Positions 1 through 23,422 of a stretch of DNA of 64,000 nt are shown here, in pieces. Location: positions 31,534,162 to 31,598,161 of the forward strand of contig OU612067.1 of assembly GCA_914767715.1 (NCBI GenBank), read 5' to 3'. The DNA is from Membranipora membranacea. Lineage: Eukaryota > Bryozoa > Gymnolaemata > Cheilostomatida > Membraniporidae. The number at the start of each line of letters is the position of its first letter. The stretch's first letter is position 1. A model generated the notes under the pieces. It did no database searches, was not told where the DNA came from, and saw only the letters and a program-made list of their open reading frames with translations. Made by a program: the position numbers and the translations under genes.

Positions 1-1509
1 CACAAAACTTAGAATAACATAATCTAGCATTTCATGTGTGCCCTTAGATCAGTTACAAGGACAGCCAATCGGTCGATGGTCTTAATGACTATGACATCTG
101 ATTCTCCAACGCTTAACACAGTTAAATACATGGATCTTCTGTCTGAAACAATCTAGAGTTTTAATTGTGGTGTAGATTTTATCAAGAGCTCAAAGAATCT
201 TCGACTTATGATTATACCCTGAAGAAAAATGAGACTGAAGCTTGATGAGCGGTATTGATGGATATCTTGAGGCAAGAAAGGTGAGTTTATGGCTATCAGT
301 TAAATCTTTTCACCCCAAAGATATATTTGAAATATCCGACAAAGATTATGATTTTGATAAATCACCTTGCATATCGTGTAGGAAGAACAATGACTCCTTA
401 GGACATGTATTTTGAGGGACGAAATATGATAGTCTTTTTCTTTATTTTTGTTCGGACATGAAGTAATCCCTCAGTTTCTCCTCCAATCCAAGCGCTTTTC
501 AGCATAAATTCGCCATTATTGAACAGCGACTGGAAATGGCCACAGACTGGGAATTTTATAAAGATTCAAAGTTAAATTGAGACCAGGAGATTACTGAACG
601 AATTAACAGAAAAATTTTGATTCTATCTTTGTTTGTTATTCAGTTAAATTATGTAGAATCATTATCTTACGTCATGTGTCATGATGTCGTTGAAAATTGG
701 TTTTCTGCGATCCTGACATCTGCGATCTTTTCTATGGCTTATAAAACAATATTGGATACCCAAAAGATTTTTTTAGCCGTCACTAAGCGTTTCTATATCA
801 AAACATTCATGCCTGAATCTGTTATAACTAGCCTGCCACAAAAATGTTTGTCATTTTTGTATGTAGAGTTAGTAAAAACAAAAATATAGCTCTCATATTC
901 TCATAATTACTCAGCTATCAGAGTTTAAGCAAATATTGAAGGATCGATTCCTAAAGGATCCAACTTTGATAAAAGATAACAAGCTATTTGATAGTGATTT
1001 AAACTTCAGGTATAATGAATGAATCTTCATGACCAGAAAATTGCCCAAAAACTAAACTGCACAGCTGATTACCTGATGCAGTCGCTCCAACAGTATTCCT
1101 CGTGTTAATATAAGCAATACAAAAATCTAGCCACATTGTTAGGAACTCGAAAAATTTCTGTATCAAAATTACTCTGGCTGAAAATCAGGGTTGATAATGA
1201 TGGTAATTGCCATTGGTGCGTGAACATTGTTACTTTTGGAAAGTATGTATTAGTATTTGTTCAACTGGATTTCATGCATGCTACAATCCATAGTGCTCTT
1301 CACAGAAATATGTGTTTAGTTTATATACTTTTTATTGGCATCAAAAGTCATCTCATTCGAAATGTTTTGCACTCAGTGCCAGAAAACAATTTTTTTTATA
1401 ACAAAAAAAGAGAAACAGAAGGGAAATAATATCATCAATGATGTTGGTCAAGTCGATAATATATGGTTGAAAAGTAAAGTTTTGAATGAACTGAACTTCT
1501 CTTTAGATC

Positions 1510-1965
1510 TCAATGTAACGGTAAAGAATTGTATGTAGCAGAAACTTTGTATCTTAGATTGTCTGTATGATATAAAAGTAAATGTTTATCACGAAAATTG
1601 AACTTGGTAGTGTTTTTAAATCCTCTATATATAAATGGAGGTGTTAAAAAATTGTTTATCTTATGCGCAAAAAGTGAAGTGAAATAACAAACAAGCTTAG
1701 GAAGAGGTAGGAGTTGTAATGATTGTGTAATGGATTCGGTTGAAATGAGATAATACGGGATGTAATGCACATTGGCGATAATGCGTAAAGCCCGTTTTTG
1801 CAACAAAAATAATCTATTGAGGGCATTATTGCAGGACAAGTTGCCAATGATATGGATACCATATATAAGGTGACAATAGATAAACTGGAAGTAAAATGTG
1901 GAAGTAAAATGTGGAAGTAAAATGTGTAGTTTAACTCTCAATCCTTGCTTCATACCGGCCATCAT
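1510..1965 (-). mobile_element. Non-LTR retrotransposon fragment (RT C-terminal part)
   Basis: An open frame of 151 codons on the minus strand carries the signature of the thumb and post-RT region of invertebrate LINEs: a YGIHIIGN-like segment, then LLQKRALRIIANVHYIPYY, then a loop with PLPKLVCYFTSLFAHK, and a closing NSLPLH. The same order recurs in the plus-strand fragment at 36932-37300 (KKRALRIVANVQHIPFY, then PLPILSNYFT), so both are copies of one LINE family. The catalytic RT core is absent, so this is a 5'-truncated dead copy. The clade cannot be fixed without the core domain. Confidence 0.75.
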
Positions 1966-2475
1966 GAGTAGAGAGAGAAACTTTAAACAAATAAACTGAG
2001 GAAATTACCAGAGTACTGACCCAGAATCACCAAAGATTAATTTATAATAAATTCAAAAATCATTGAGCATAATTACTATACCTTTGTTTATCCAGCAAAA
2101 AACAATTTTCATGCATTAATGATTCACGTATGTCACAAGAATAAGAAACAACAAGATCTTTTTTTACACCATAACATGCACAATCTCATCGAACACTCAC
2201 ATTATTGAAAAATGACAATGTTCATCTATCATCGGGTTAAAACATCACAGCATCACAGAATTGCAAGATTGTATTTGCTTATCAAGTTATTATGACGAAT
2301 GTTTGAAGTCTTCTAGGGGAAGACTTATTTTCACATATATTGGCAAGATTTTTGTTAGTAAGGCGACATTGGCAGGGACATCATCTCACCGTGCAGTTAT
2401 ACTCTTTTTTTTAACACTTTTATTGGCAGTCTGATGGGAGATTAAAATGCAATGCACCATGAGACAAAAATGTCC

Positions 2476-2840
2476 AGTCAAACATGTCAATCCTTCCGAG
2501 TGTTTCTGGTAGAAGTTCAACTTTTTGAAATCCTTTCAAAATCTTGGCATTACGCAATAGATGTCATGGAAGCCATGGAATTGAACCCAACTGAACATTT
2601 TCCTAGGTTAGCAAGGTCATTACCTAGATCTTTTATTTGCCTGTTGGGAGACCATAATATATTGTATCATAAGACCAGGATTTGCAGACAAACATGCTAA
2701 TCAGCCCGCGGAGCGGCTCTGGTAGGCGTTGTACCTTTGAAATTTGAATTCTTGGCACAGATATAGAGTTTGGAGGCTCATTGCATCATTTAGCCGCTGG
2801 CAAATTTGCCTAGCATCAGTTCTTTGGGTAGCTTGATCTT
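2476..2840. repeat. Diverged tandem duplication, two copies of about 165 bp
   Basis: Two adjacent segments share matching blocks in the same order: CAGTCAAACATG near 2477 against CAGACAAACATG near 2687, a shared CTGGTAG block, TTTGAAAT followed by CTTGGCA in both, and a TTCCTAGGTTAGC / TTGCCTAGCATC pair towards the end of each. No coding potential is preserved between the copies. The copies are well diverged, so the duplication is old. Confidence 0.5.
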
Positions 2841-3121
2841 GCAAACATATTATTCTTTTTATCATGACAATACATGATATGCTAATTCACAATTGAACTG
2901 AACTGCAAAGAACCAGTATTACAAGGTAGAGGATTTTTCATCCGCTCCAGTCTTGTACGCTCACACTATTGGGTTGACAAATGGTGTCTAAATTCAATAA
3001 CTAGTTTTATAGCTACAAATGATTTATGAAAGTTTGCCTTTTGCAAAAGATTTGGTGAACAAGTTGCGATCAATAAGAGTCTGATATATCAGATGGTTTA
3101 TGCATTAGTATCACCACAAAC

Positions 3122-3127
3122 TTTATT
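3122..3127 (-). terminator. Candidate poly(A) signal of IQCA1
   Basis: TTTATT on the plus strand reads AATAAA on the minus strand, about 240 nt downstream of the IQCA1 stop codon. No closer canonical hexamer is evident. Confidence 0.4.
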
Positions 3128-3368
3128 TTATATAATTGCAAAAAAATCTAAATCAGTCAAAGCATTCTCATATTGATTCTGAAAAGTGTGCGTTTCTCCA
3201 TTGAAAACAATCGATCTTTGTTAGATTTTCCAAACAGATACTATCCCAATAAAATTTTGTGTTTTTTAGAAAATCTTACAATAAACTTTCTTGAACTTGA
3301 TCTGGCAACACAAATAGCTGAATGATATGAATGAAAAAAACACGGGCGGTTGAGCGTGATAGGAGAAG

Positions 3369-16107
<12,739 letters not shown>

Positions 16108-16519
16108 TGTGGTGTCCACCTATTGTCTGTCTTTCTCTATGAAAACCTTATGGGCATTTTCCACACAATTTACTTCCAATCTAAAACTCTTCTTTTGGAA
16201 TAAATTGCTGTTGCTACAATGAATTTCTTTGTTGCTAGGGAATGACCAATCATGATTCAGTCTCGTTTGAACTCAAAGTCTCGTTTGACAAAGCAATCAT
16301 ACTTGAGTAGCTAGTGCAATGATGTGTTATTTTTAATACATATTAAGTGCAGTTATTCTCCTAAAAAATTGTATGGTTATCAGTGCAGAGGACGTGTATA
16401 TGGAAAAGCTGTGTGGAATTTCCTCACTATTACTCAGACTTTGACCCTTTTGTCTTGTTACTTCTTACACATCAGCAGTGGACACTTGTGAGTAGAGTGT
16501 CATACTAACAACATTCAAG
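16108..16519. promoter_or_regulatory. Divergent promoter shared by IQCA1 (-) and BCAP31 (+)
   Basis: Only 412 bp separate the two start codons, which point away from each other. There is no obvious TATA box. A CCAAT word (GACCAATC, near 16247) and a GTTGCTAGGGAAT segment (near 16231), resembling a degenerate or half RFX X-box, lie mid-region. An X-box would suit a ciliary gene, but the second half-site is poor, so this is only suggestive. Confidence 0.5.
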
Positions 16520-19420
16520 ATGAGTCTCCAATGGACAGCTATAGGAGGTTTCCTGTATTTTGAGATAGCTCTGGTCTTGGCGCTGATGCTTCCCTTTATT
16601 TCTTCATCTAGGTAAGTTTAAGAAGATCAACCACCCACACACTGAGTTGATGCTTGATAGATAATAATACCTATACAAAGCTTTATCTCAAGCTCAATTT
16701 TTTATATTTATACCAAGACTTAATAGTAATCCTCCCCAGTTATATGTGTGTGTGTCTAGCAGTAGCTAGGACTAGCTAAGTATAACTAACTGATAACTAA
16801 CAGTAACTAGTCTTCAATTTTATTGCTACCCTCCAGTCCATGATTGAGAATGGGTTCAACAGTCATCATTGCAACTATCACTCTCAATAACTGCAGTCTC
16901 AGCTCAGCTGTCATCAAGAGTCAACAACACCAACACTGCTGAACAGTCAGCGAGTGATACGAGAGTCTCTACTTGACATAACCATCCCTACCTTCTTTTC
17001 TAACTAAGCTTACAACCAAACATTAATAATGAGTTGTGTCTGAAATTATATCATTAGTTCTGACCCGATTGGCTATTAACCGTCAACTCTGAAGTGGAGA
17101 TTGACCTAAAGCAACATGTCAAATAGCCCATCCACATTTGGATAATACTTCGTAATAATGGTGGTGTTAATTATTGTAGATGGAACAGAGTCTTCAAGTC
17201 AGGATTTGCTACAATGATTAGTGCGTACGCTAATTACTACTTTACTATATTCTTAGTTTTACTCGGAGTGTGTTTTGCTGGTAAGTTTCTTTATTGACAT
17301 ATTATTATGTTATTTATACTTTGGGGTAGGGGTTACTTGCATTACCCCGTTATATTGTTACGATCTGTCAGTAATCTTAGGGAGAACATATTTACCAATG
17401 TGCTCTACTACTTTGTTGTTTGCTAAAATAAAGTAACCTAATCACAATAAGGTCTGACCCAAATCATAATCGCTTCTTGCTGCATCAGACTAAATATTAT
17501 CATTCATATCTAAGTCCTGATCTACAGACAGCTATAAATTGCTGAAATCTAAAGTATATATATTACATAATATAAAGTTTACTATGCTGCATACTAAACC
17601 TCAAACTGCTTCAGTGATATAATACCTACCAGTATATATCTATAATCACATTTGATTTGTTTGTATACTTCCTCATCATTATATGAGGGAGGTTTTTGAT
17701 GAAGTCTTATTTGGAAGCCTCACAGTAGGGCATCCCATACAGATCATCGCAATAAATATACTGTATGTGGATTGGTCATTTGAATACACCAACACCTTGT
17801 AGTTACCAGACACATCAATAAATAGGAGTTGTCTTCTTTGAAATTTTGTAAGTCAAGACAATTCCAAATTACTTGAGATTTTTTCACGTTGCTATCTTTG
17901 TCATGCTTTCCCACAGATTCTATTCGTGAGATGAGAAAGTATAGCCACACAGACAGCGCTGAGGCATCACTTAGTAATAATCCAAACACAGTCGACCATA
18001 TCCACATGAAACTATTCAGAGCACAGAGAAATTTCTACATTGCTGGATTCTCTCTCTTTCTCTGGTTGTGAGTAAAGTTCTGCTTCAAACTAAAGTTCAT
18101 TAATTTTGTGTTCATGTAATATATTGTTATTCAATGGACATGTCCCACTGTCAGTGATATGTTTAGATATTAGTTACGTCTAAGTGTCTGGCCGGAATGA
18201 ATGCTCTATCAGCTGAAATGTTCCGCATTGGATTCCTTGTCCTCAATGTTGGAAATGCTTAATTTATTTGAAGCTGATGAGTTTTAGCTATGAGTAGTAT
18301 ATTTTTATTTTCGAACCGGTAGTGAGTATGCTGTATAGAATTAATAAAGTGAATATGAATAAGTTATGACCTGACCGAGTTGAATTCCACATAATGACGT
18401 AAAGCTCAGAGTTCAACAGCGGTCAGTACCTCAAAACTTGCTCTCCCTAGACAAGGGAGTATGACCATTCTATATTGGTGTACCTGTTTGGCAACTTGTA
18501 TAGAAATATCGATGGAATCTTCAACAGTCGTATTGCCTTATTCTGCTGTGTATTGTATGGCTATTCTGTTCTGCAGTGTGTTGAGGCGTTTAGTGACTCT
18601 GATTTCCTCTGAAGCTACACTAACAGCCAGTAAAGAAGCAGCTATCAAACAGGCTAAGAGCGCATCTGATATGGCTAAGAAACTGATGGAGGATAACGAC
18701 AAGGTAAATGCCGATTTATAATAAAACTTTGATAGAGGCATCAAGCTAAGTCACCAGTTGGAAGAGTTATTGTGCTAATTAGCCAAAAAGTTAGTGTCGA
18801 GTAGAATACAGAAGTAAGAATGGAAAATCAGTCCTTAGGTTCATACTGTGATGGTACAAGTAGCAAATCAGTAGACCAACTTAGACTGACTAGGCTTCAG
18901 CAAAATCCATCATAAAACTATATCGATTTTTGTACCTGCATGTTGTAACAATTTCTAAATATAATCTAATCTTACAGGGAGACGACACAGCTAACAACTC
19001 TAAGAATGAGATAGAGGAGCTGAGGAAATCTCTGAGTGAGAGTAAGACTGCTCTGAGATCTCGAGATGCTGACCTAGACGCTATAAAACGTCAGGCTGAG
19101 TCCACTAACAGAGAGTATGATCGTCTCACTGAGGAGTATCAGAAACTACAGGTATGTTAGGTGAACTGGTGTTTGTTAACAGAGTCATAGATTGTGGATT
19201 TCTAAATATGGAGTTATGGCCACATGGATTTTAAACCATAACTCCCAATACTTTGATAAAAATAAAAAAAAGTTATCCAGTTGACTCTTAGGTATCCATA
19301 TGAATGAAACTTGCGCAGTGAAATGTTTATCAAAAAATTGAACTTTTCCGTATAGTAATACAAAATTTGATTCCTAATTTGTAGAAACAAGTTGAGAGCG
19401 ATGACAAAAAATCCAGTTAG
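16520..19420 (+). CDS. BCAP31: B-cell receptor-associated protein 31 (BAP31), 6 exons
   Basis: ER membrane chaperone and sorting factor for secretory cargo. Exons: 16520-16611, 17180-17280, 17917-18067, 18577-18703, 18978-19151, 19385-19420. Phases agree, giving 681 nt and 226 aa (vertebrate protein about 246). The start MSLQWTA is the family start. Three hydrophobic segments lie near residues 8-27, 43-64 and 100-120. MKLFRAQRN and RRLVTLIS are the conserved signatures, followed by a charged coiled coil (about residues 125-215). The last exon codes 11 residues, KQVESDDKKSS, ending in a KKxx dilysine ER-retrieval signal as in the family. That small exon also closes the frame with a good acceptor (TTTGTAG), which supports it. 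It shares a divergent promoter with IQCA1. Confidence 0.96.
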
Positions 19421-22400
19421 AATTTCACAAGGTACGCATCAAATCGAACACCTGAAATGAGAATTACAACTCAGTATGAGTGGTATCAATGATGGAGGGA
19501 TGTGGAGGTCAAGGGATATCTTCATTGTGAGAACTAGAATGGCAGTTGTCCTATTTTGACAACACTGAACATGTGCATATAAAATGCCTCCTGGTGATTT
19601 TTTTTCGTTGGGCATTATTGTCAAAGTCTGTTGTTTGCTGTTATGGTAGTTATTTTGTTAGTTATTCCATATTCTACTTCCTACTATATATTGGCTGTAC
19701 CATAAAGGATATATTTAGAGGTTTCATGACTGCACAAGTTGATTTCATTGAAGGTTTTCTACATATGACCTATTTTCGGGTAGTTGTTGGGGGGGAGTTA
19801 TTTACGCAACAGTTTCTCCCTCCCCACCGTCTAGACCTTTTTTGAGTGAGCTTGCCATTATCTGTAACAGGCTCCAATGGTCTCACCAGTTCAAAATTCC
19901 TGTTATTTTGTAGTAACCGATTCACTATTTTTATCAGCCAAATCTCTCCCTAATATCCTACGTATTCACTTTTGCTCCAAATATAACTAGAGAAACCCCC
20001 ATCATTAACATGTGATGGACATACGGCGCTCATATGCGGCTTTTCTTATATTCTAAAAGGGATAATTGCCGAGGGAACTAATAATATGATATGATAGTGG
20101 ATAGTAGTAATTACATTATGAATGAGGTGCCGAAATAGCCATGACCTATGAATCTATCTGTATTCTCGTATTTTATTTGACATTAAACTGATCTCCAAGC
20201 ATTTACAGCACAATAAAAAGTGCTAATTAATTCCTTATTCATGTTATACTATTTCCACTATCAGTAAATAATTCGCCTACGCACTCGCCTGAAGCGTGGC
20301 CATAGCTGGAAGCGATGATTTTTTGTTTATCAATTAGCGAATTCACAGATCTGAGTAGTTGCGTAAATCAAGACGGGATTACACATTGGAGGTGTATTTT
20401 ATGATTATTAATAATTTGGGCAGATGAGAGTAAGCTAAAGTATGTACACTTAGTATGTACGTAACATGTTTATTAACTTGGTTCAAGTACATCTGGTTTA
20501 TAAAACTGGCCGTCAAAGATAAACAGTACTTAGTAATATCTCCTTCATTCTGTAGAGAAATTATGGTTTCACTCAGTTGCCTATTCATAACAAGTATACC
20601 TTCCACTGACTCTGTGATTCCTACACTCAGTACATTAAAAGACAACCAAATTGTTTGTATCATACAAGTCCGTTTGTCAATTGAAATAGTAGGTTGGTAA
20701 CCCTCAATATTTTTCCATATGTCGTAGGCAAAACTTTTGATTCCACTTGTAACATGATAAACCCTATTCAAACACAAGAAAACATGTTCCGTCAGTTAGT
20801 ATGTAAGCTACCCAAACTAGCCTCATCTCAAAGGCCCCCCCCCCCCCCCTGAAAAAGTGGCCTTCGAGGTAAGGCTAGCCCAAACTAGAAAAGATAAATG
20901 TTCTGTATGAGTAGCACTGTTGAAGATCATGCATGTATGAGGTGACTGACCGAGTTTAAGGGAACAGTTTTTGTATCAGAACACTAAAAAGGTAGTTAAT
21001 CATATTGACTGACATATGGAGAGCAGGATATGACCTGGTATTAATTAGTTTTCTATGTTGTCATTTTATGGTGATATTTTAATTTTTATGATATTCAACA
21101 ATGTCTTGGGCGTGAAGTCAAAATGTCCAAATGTTGACTATGATGCCCAGATGGCTTTAATAAATTTTCAGTAAAGTATGTCGTTTTTAGTTAAAGTATT
21201 CCACTGGTACGTGTGTGTGTGTGGTGCTGATAGCTAAGCTCCACAAACCCAATCACTTTATTTCAGGCACACAAGCTAATGTACTTCGTTTGCAGTACAC
21301 TTAGTGACGTTACTTGGTACGAGTGTTTATTTATTTCAAAGCATGGCTTGAATGAATTGCTCGACAGCTCTTTTAAATATAGTGTAGTTTCTGTAGGGCA
21401 GTATTGATTTGCAATTGGAAATCATTGTTTACCCTCTCATTTCATAAGTCAGTCGCATGCAGTTGAATATAATTAAAGGGCAGGCGATGCAGCTCAGCCC
21501 CATTTTCAACTCAGTCAAGCCGATGATCTCAAGCTAAAAATTCATCGGTAATGGTGATTATGAAGCAGGCAGCGTAGGCAGTGAGCATCTCCCGGTGCTA
21601 CCTTTATGTTAACAAACTGGCAGCGTGTTATTGGCAGCATTTACAATAACGGCAGCGTTTACAAAGATCAAGCTTAGCTAAGCCCTCAATACTCAACAAC
21701 AAATTGCTCATTGTTGTTGGATTGAGTTTGTTAGCTGGTGTATGTTTAATATCATAGTGATATTTACATGGTTTAGTGTTTGTACGCTGCTGTATACTGC
21801 TTGTTGCCGCTGACTCCTGACAGTGGGTCGCTGATTACTCTTCAGAGTACTCTCATAATATGCTGACGGTAAGTTCTCACTATATCTATGTCTCCTGATC
21901 GACTCTAGGCGAGAATCGATCCGGATGTTAAGATATAACCGCCAAACGACGTACTGATATTTGGAATAGTCTAGTTCAGCGTAAAGTGAACCAAACTTTG
22001 GATGCTGTGTTTGAAAAGTATGTGAAATTCCTTGAATTCGGGTAGATTGCTAAGCAAGGTTTAGGTAGGGGATTTTAAGGCCAAGAATGTTCACATCTAT
22101 CCTTTGCTGTGCTACCGTCACTTGTTACTCATTTCTCAACAAAGTGTCTGCCCTTCCGTCTAGTAAAGACCTAAGTCTTACATTCCCCTAAAGTAGCTTA
22201 GCTTCGTGTAGCTAGGGGCAGGTTCGAACTCAAGCTGGTTAGACTGCTATAACCTATAGGTAATTTTCTAACGGAGTGCTGGTAAACAATAGCTGACCGA
22301 TGTAAAATCCTGGCACTCATCCCAACAATGAACTCCAAGCTCTCAGGTCATTGATCCCTGTTACCCGTTATTTAAAATCATGAGCAGTTTTTGTTTCTGC

Positions 22401-23399
22401 TCCATTTAATTTATGTTGGTGATCTGAACGATTTGTTTAGGACAATTTTATTAAACCGCAAAAACGTGTCCAGTGCATCGTGTGTGGTGACTGGAGTATA
22501 TATTTACATTGAAAACTGATATATTATCACCAGCGCCAAGCTGAATAAATTGATTTAAAATTATAACATTCCATTATTGCTTATGGGCCTCTACTATAAG
22601 TATGGCTTCACAAAAATAATAAAGCTGTATATTGTTTCATGCAGTTGGTCAATATTTCAGCCCATGAAAAGGATAATTAGTAGTCCCAAAGTCTATAGTC
22701 TGAAAACGCATGCTGGTATTTAATGAATGAATTGTTTTTGTGTAACAGGAACCTTTGTACAACAATAATAGTGAAAACTAGCAATGAAATTAACTTATAA
22801 TACTGTTAAGTCAATTAATCTTCAAAAGATCTTTTATTTAGATTTGAACAAACAGCAGCTAATTTGTATTTGAAGCCACAGATGTCAAATGAGTGAAAGT
22901 GGTAAAATTAGTAGGGTACATTTTATGAAATCATTTCTTGCTGCCAATCCGGCAGCGCAAGACTGAACACAAAATTCACTCAATTCTCGCTGTCTGAACA
23001 TTTTTCAATCATCCTGCAGATCTCAACTTTTCATGAGGGTAGGTCAAACATTTAACATGCTTGAAGTAATCGGCCCGAAGTTCACTCAACTTCATGCTTC
23101 CACGATTCTGAAGTGATTTTCTAAAAAAATGTTGACCAATTTTTCATGGTTTCAGAACCATTCATTTGCATATAAATACAGCTATGTAGTCCTATTTTGT
23201 GACATAGAAACATCTCTTAGTGGCATGGTCTCCCGTTCCACTGCTAGTATTTAAGATCAACTGATTTATTGTCAGAGAATAGTCTTGGTTAACTGCGGCT
23301 CAGTCTGGAGATTGGACACCTACTTACTGTGTTGGATTGACAAGCAGGTTTTTAGAATTGCTCAGTTGTTATATATTGCGTTTTGTGTCCTTATTGCAG
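19421..23399. other. Intergenic region between BCAP31 and the SLC6 gene
   Basis: An AATAAA at 20212-20217 could end BCAP31. A minus-strand frame of 132 codons (20379-20777) is unassigned. A C14 run lies near 20837. A good donor (GACG|GTAAGT, about 21869) follows an open stretch and may end a 5' untranslated exon of the SLC6 gene, because a strong acceptor (TTATTGCAG) at 23391-23399 precedes the SLC6 start codon by 23 bp. Confidence 0.5.
20379..20777 (-). other. Unassigned 132-codon open frame
   Basis: This is one of the longest open frames outside recognised genes and transposons. It starts MCLNRVYHVTSG and contains an AYDIWKNIEGYQP segment. I do not recognise a family. It has no clear splice partner, and it lies antisense to the likely 3' UTR of BCAP31. 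It could be chance, a decayed element, or one exon of an unknown gene. Confidence 0.2.
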
Positions 23400-23422
23400 G
23401 TATTTGAGAGGTTAACCAAAGA

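Larger units (their letters stand above)
1..3368. other. Gene-free left flank with repeat remnants
   Basis: I see no confident host exon here. The stretch holds a reverse-transcriptase remnant on the minus strand (1510-1965), a diverged tandem duplication (about 2476-2840), and, near 365-415 on the plus strand, a frame-broken stretch with a C-x2-C...H pattern like the zinc knuckle at the C terminus of some LINE proteins. It lies downstream of the 3' end of IQCA1. A TTTATT at 3122-3127 is the reverse complement of AATAAA and is the best poly(A) signal for that gene. Confidence 0.6.

Noticed and set aside
365-415. C-x2-C...H stretch that might be a zinc-knuckle of a LINE or a gene exon
   Set aside because: The frame is broken on both sides and the fourth ligand is missing; too weak to annotate as a feature of its own.
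22207-22235. GGTTCGAAC word as a possible tRNA B-box
   Set aside because: No A-box at tRNA spacing upstream and no cloverleaf pairing.
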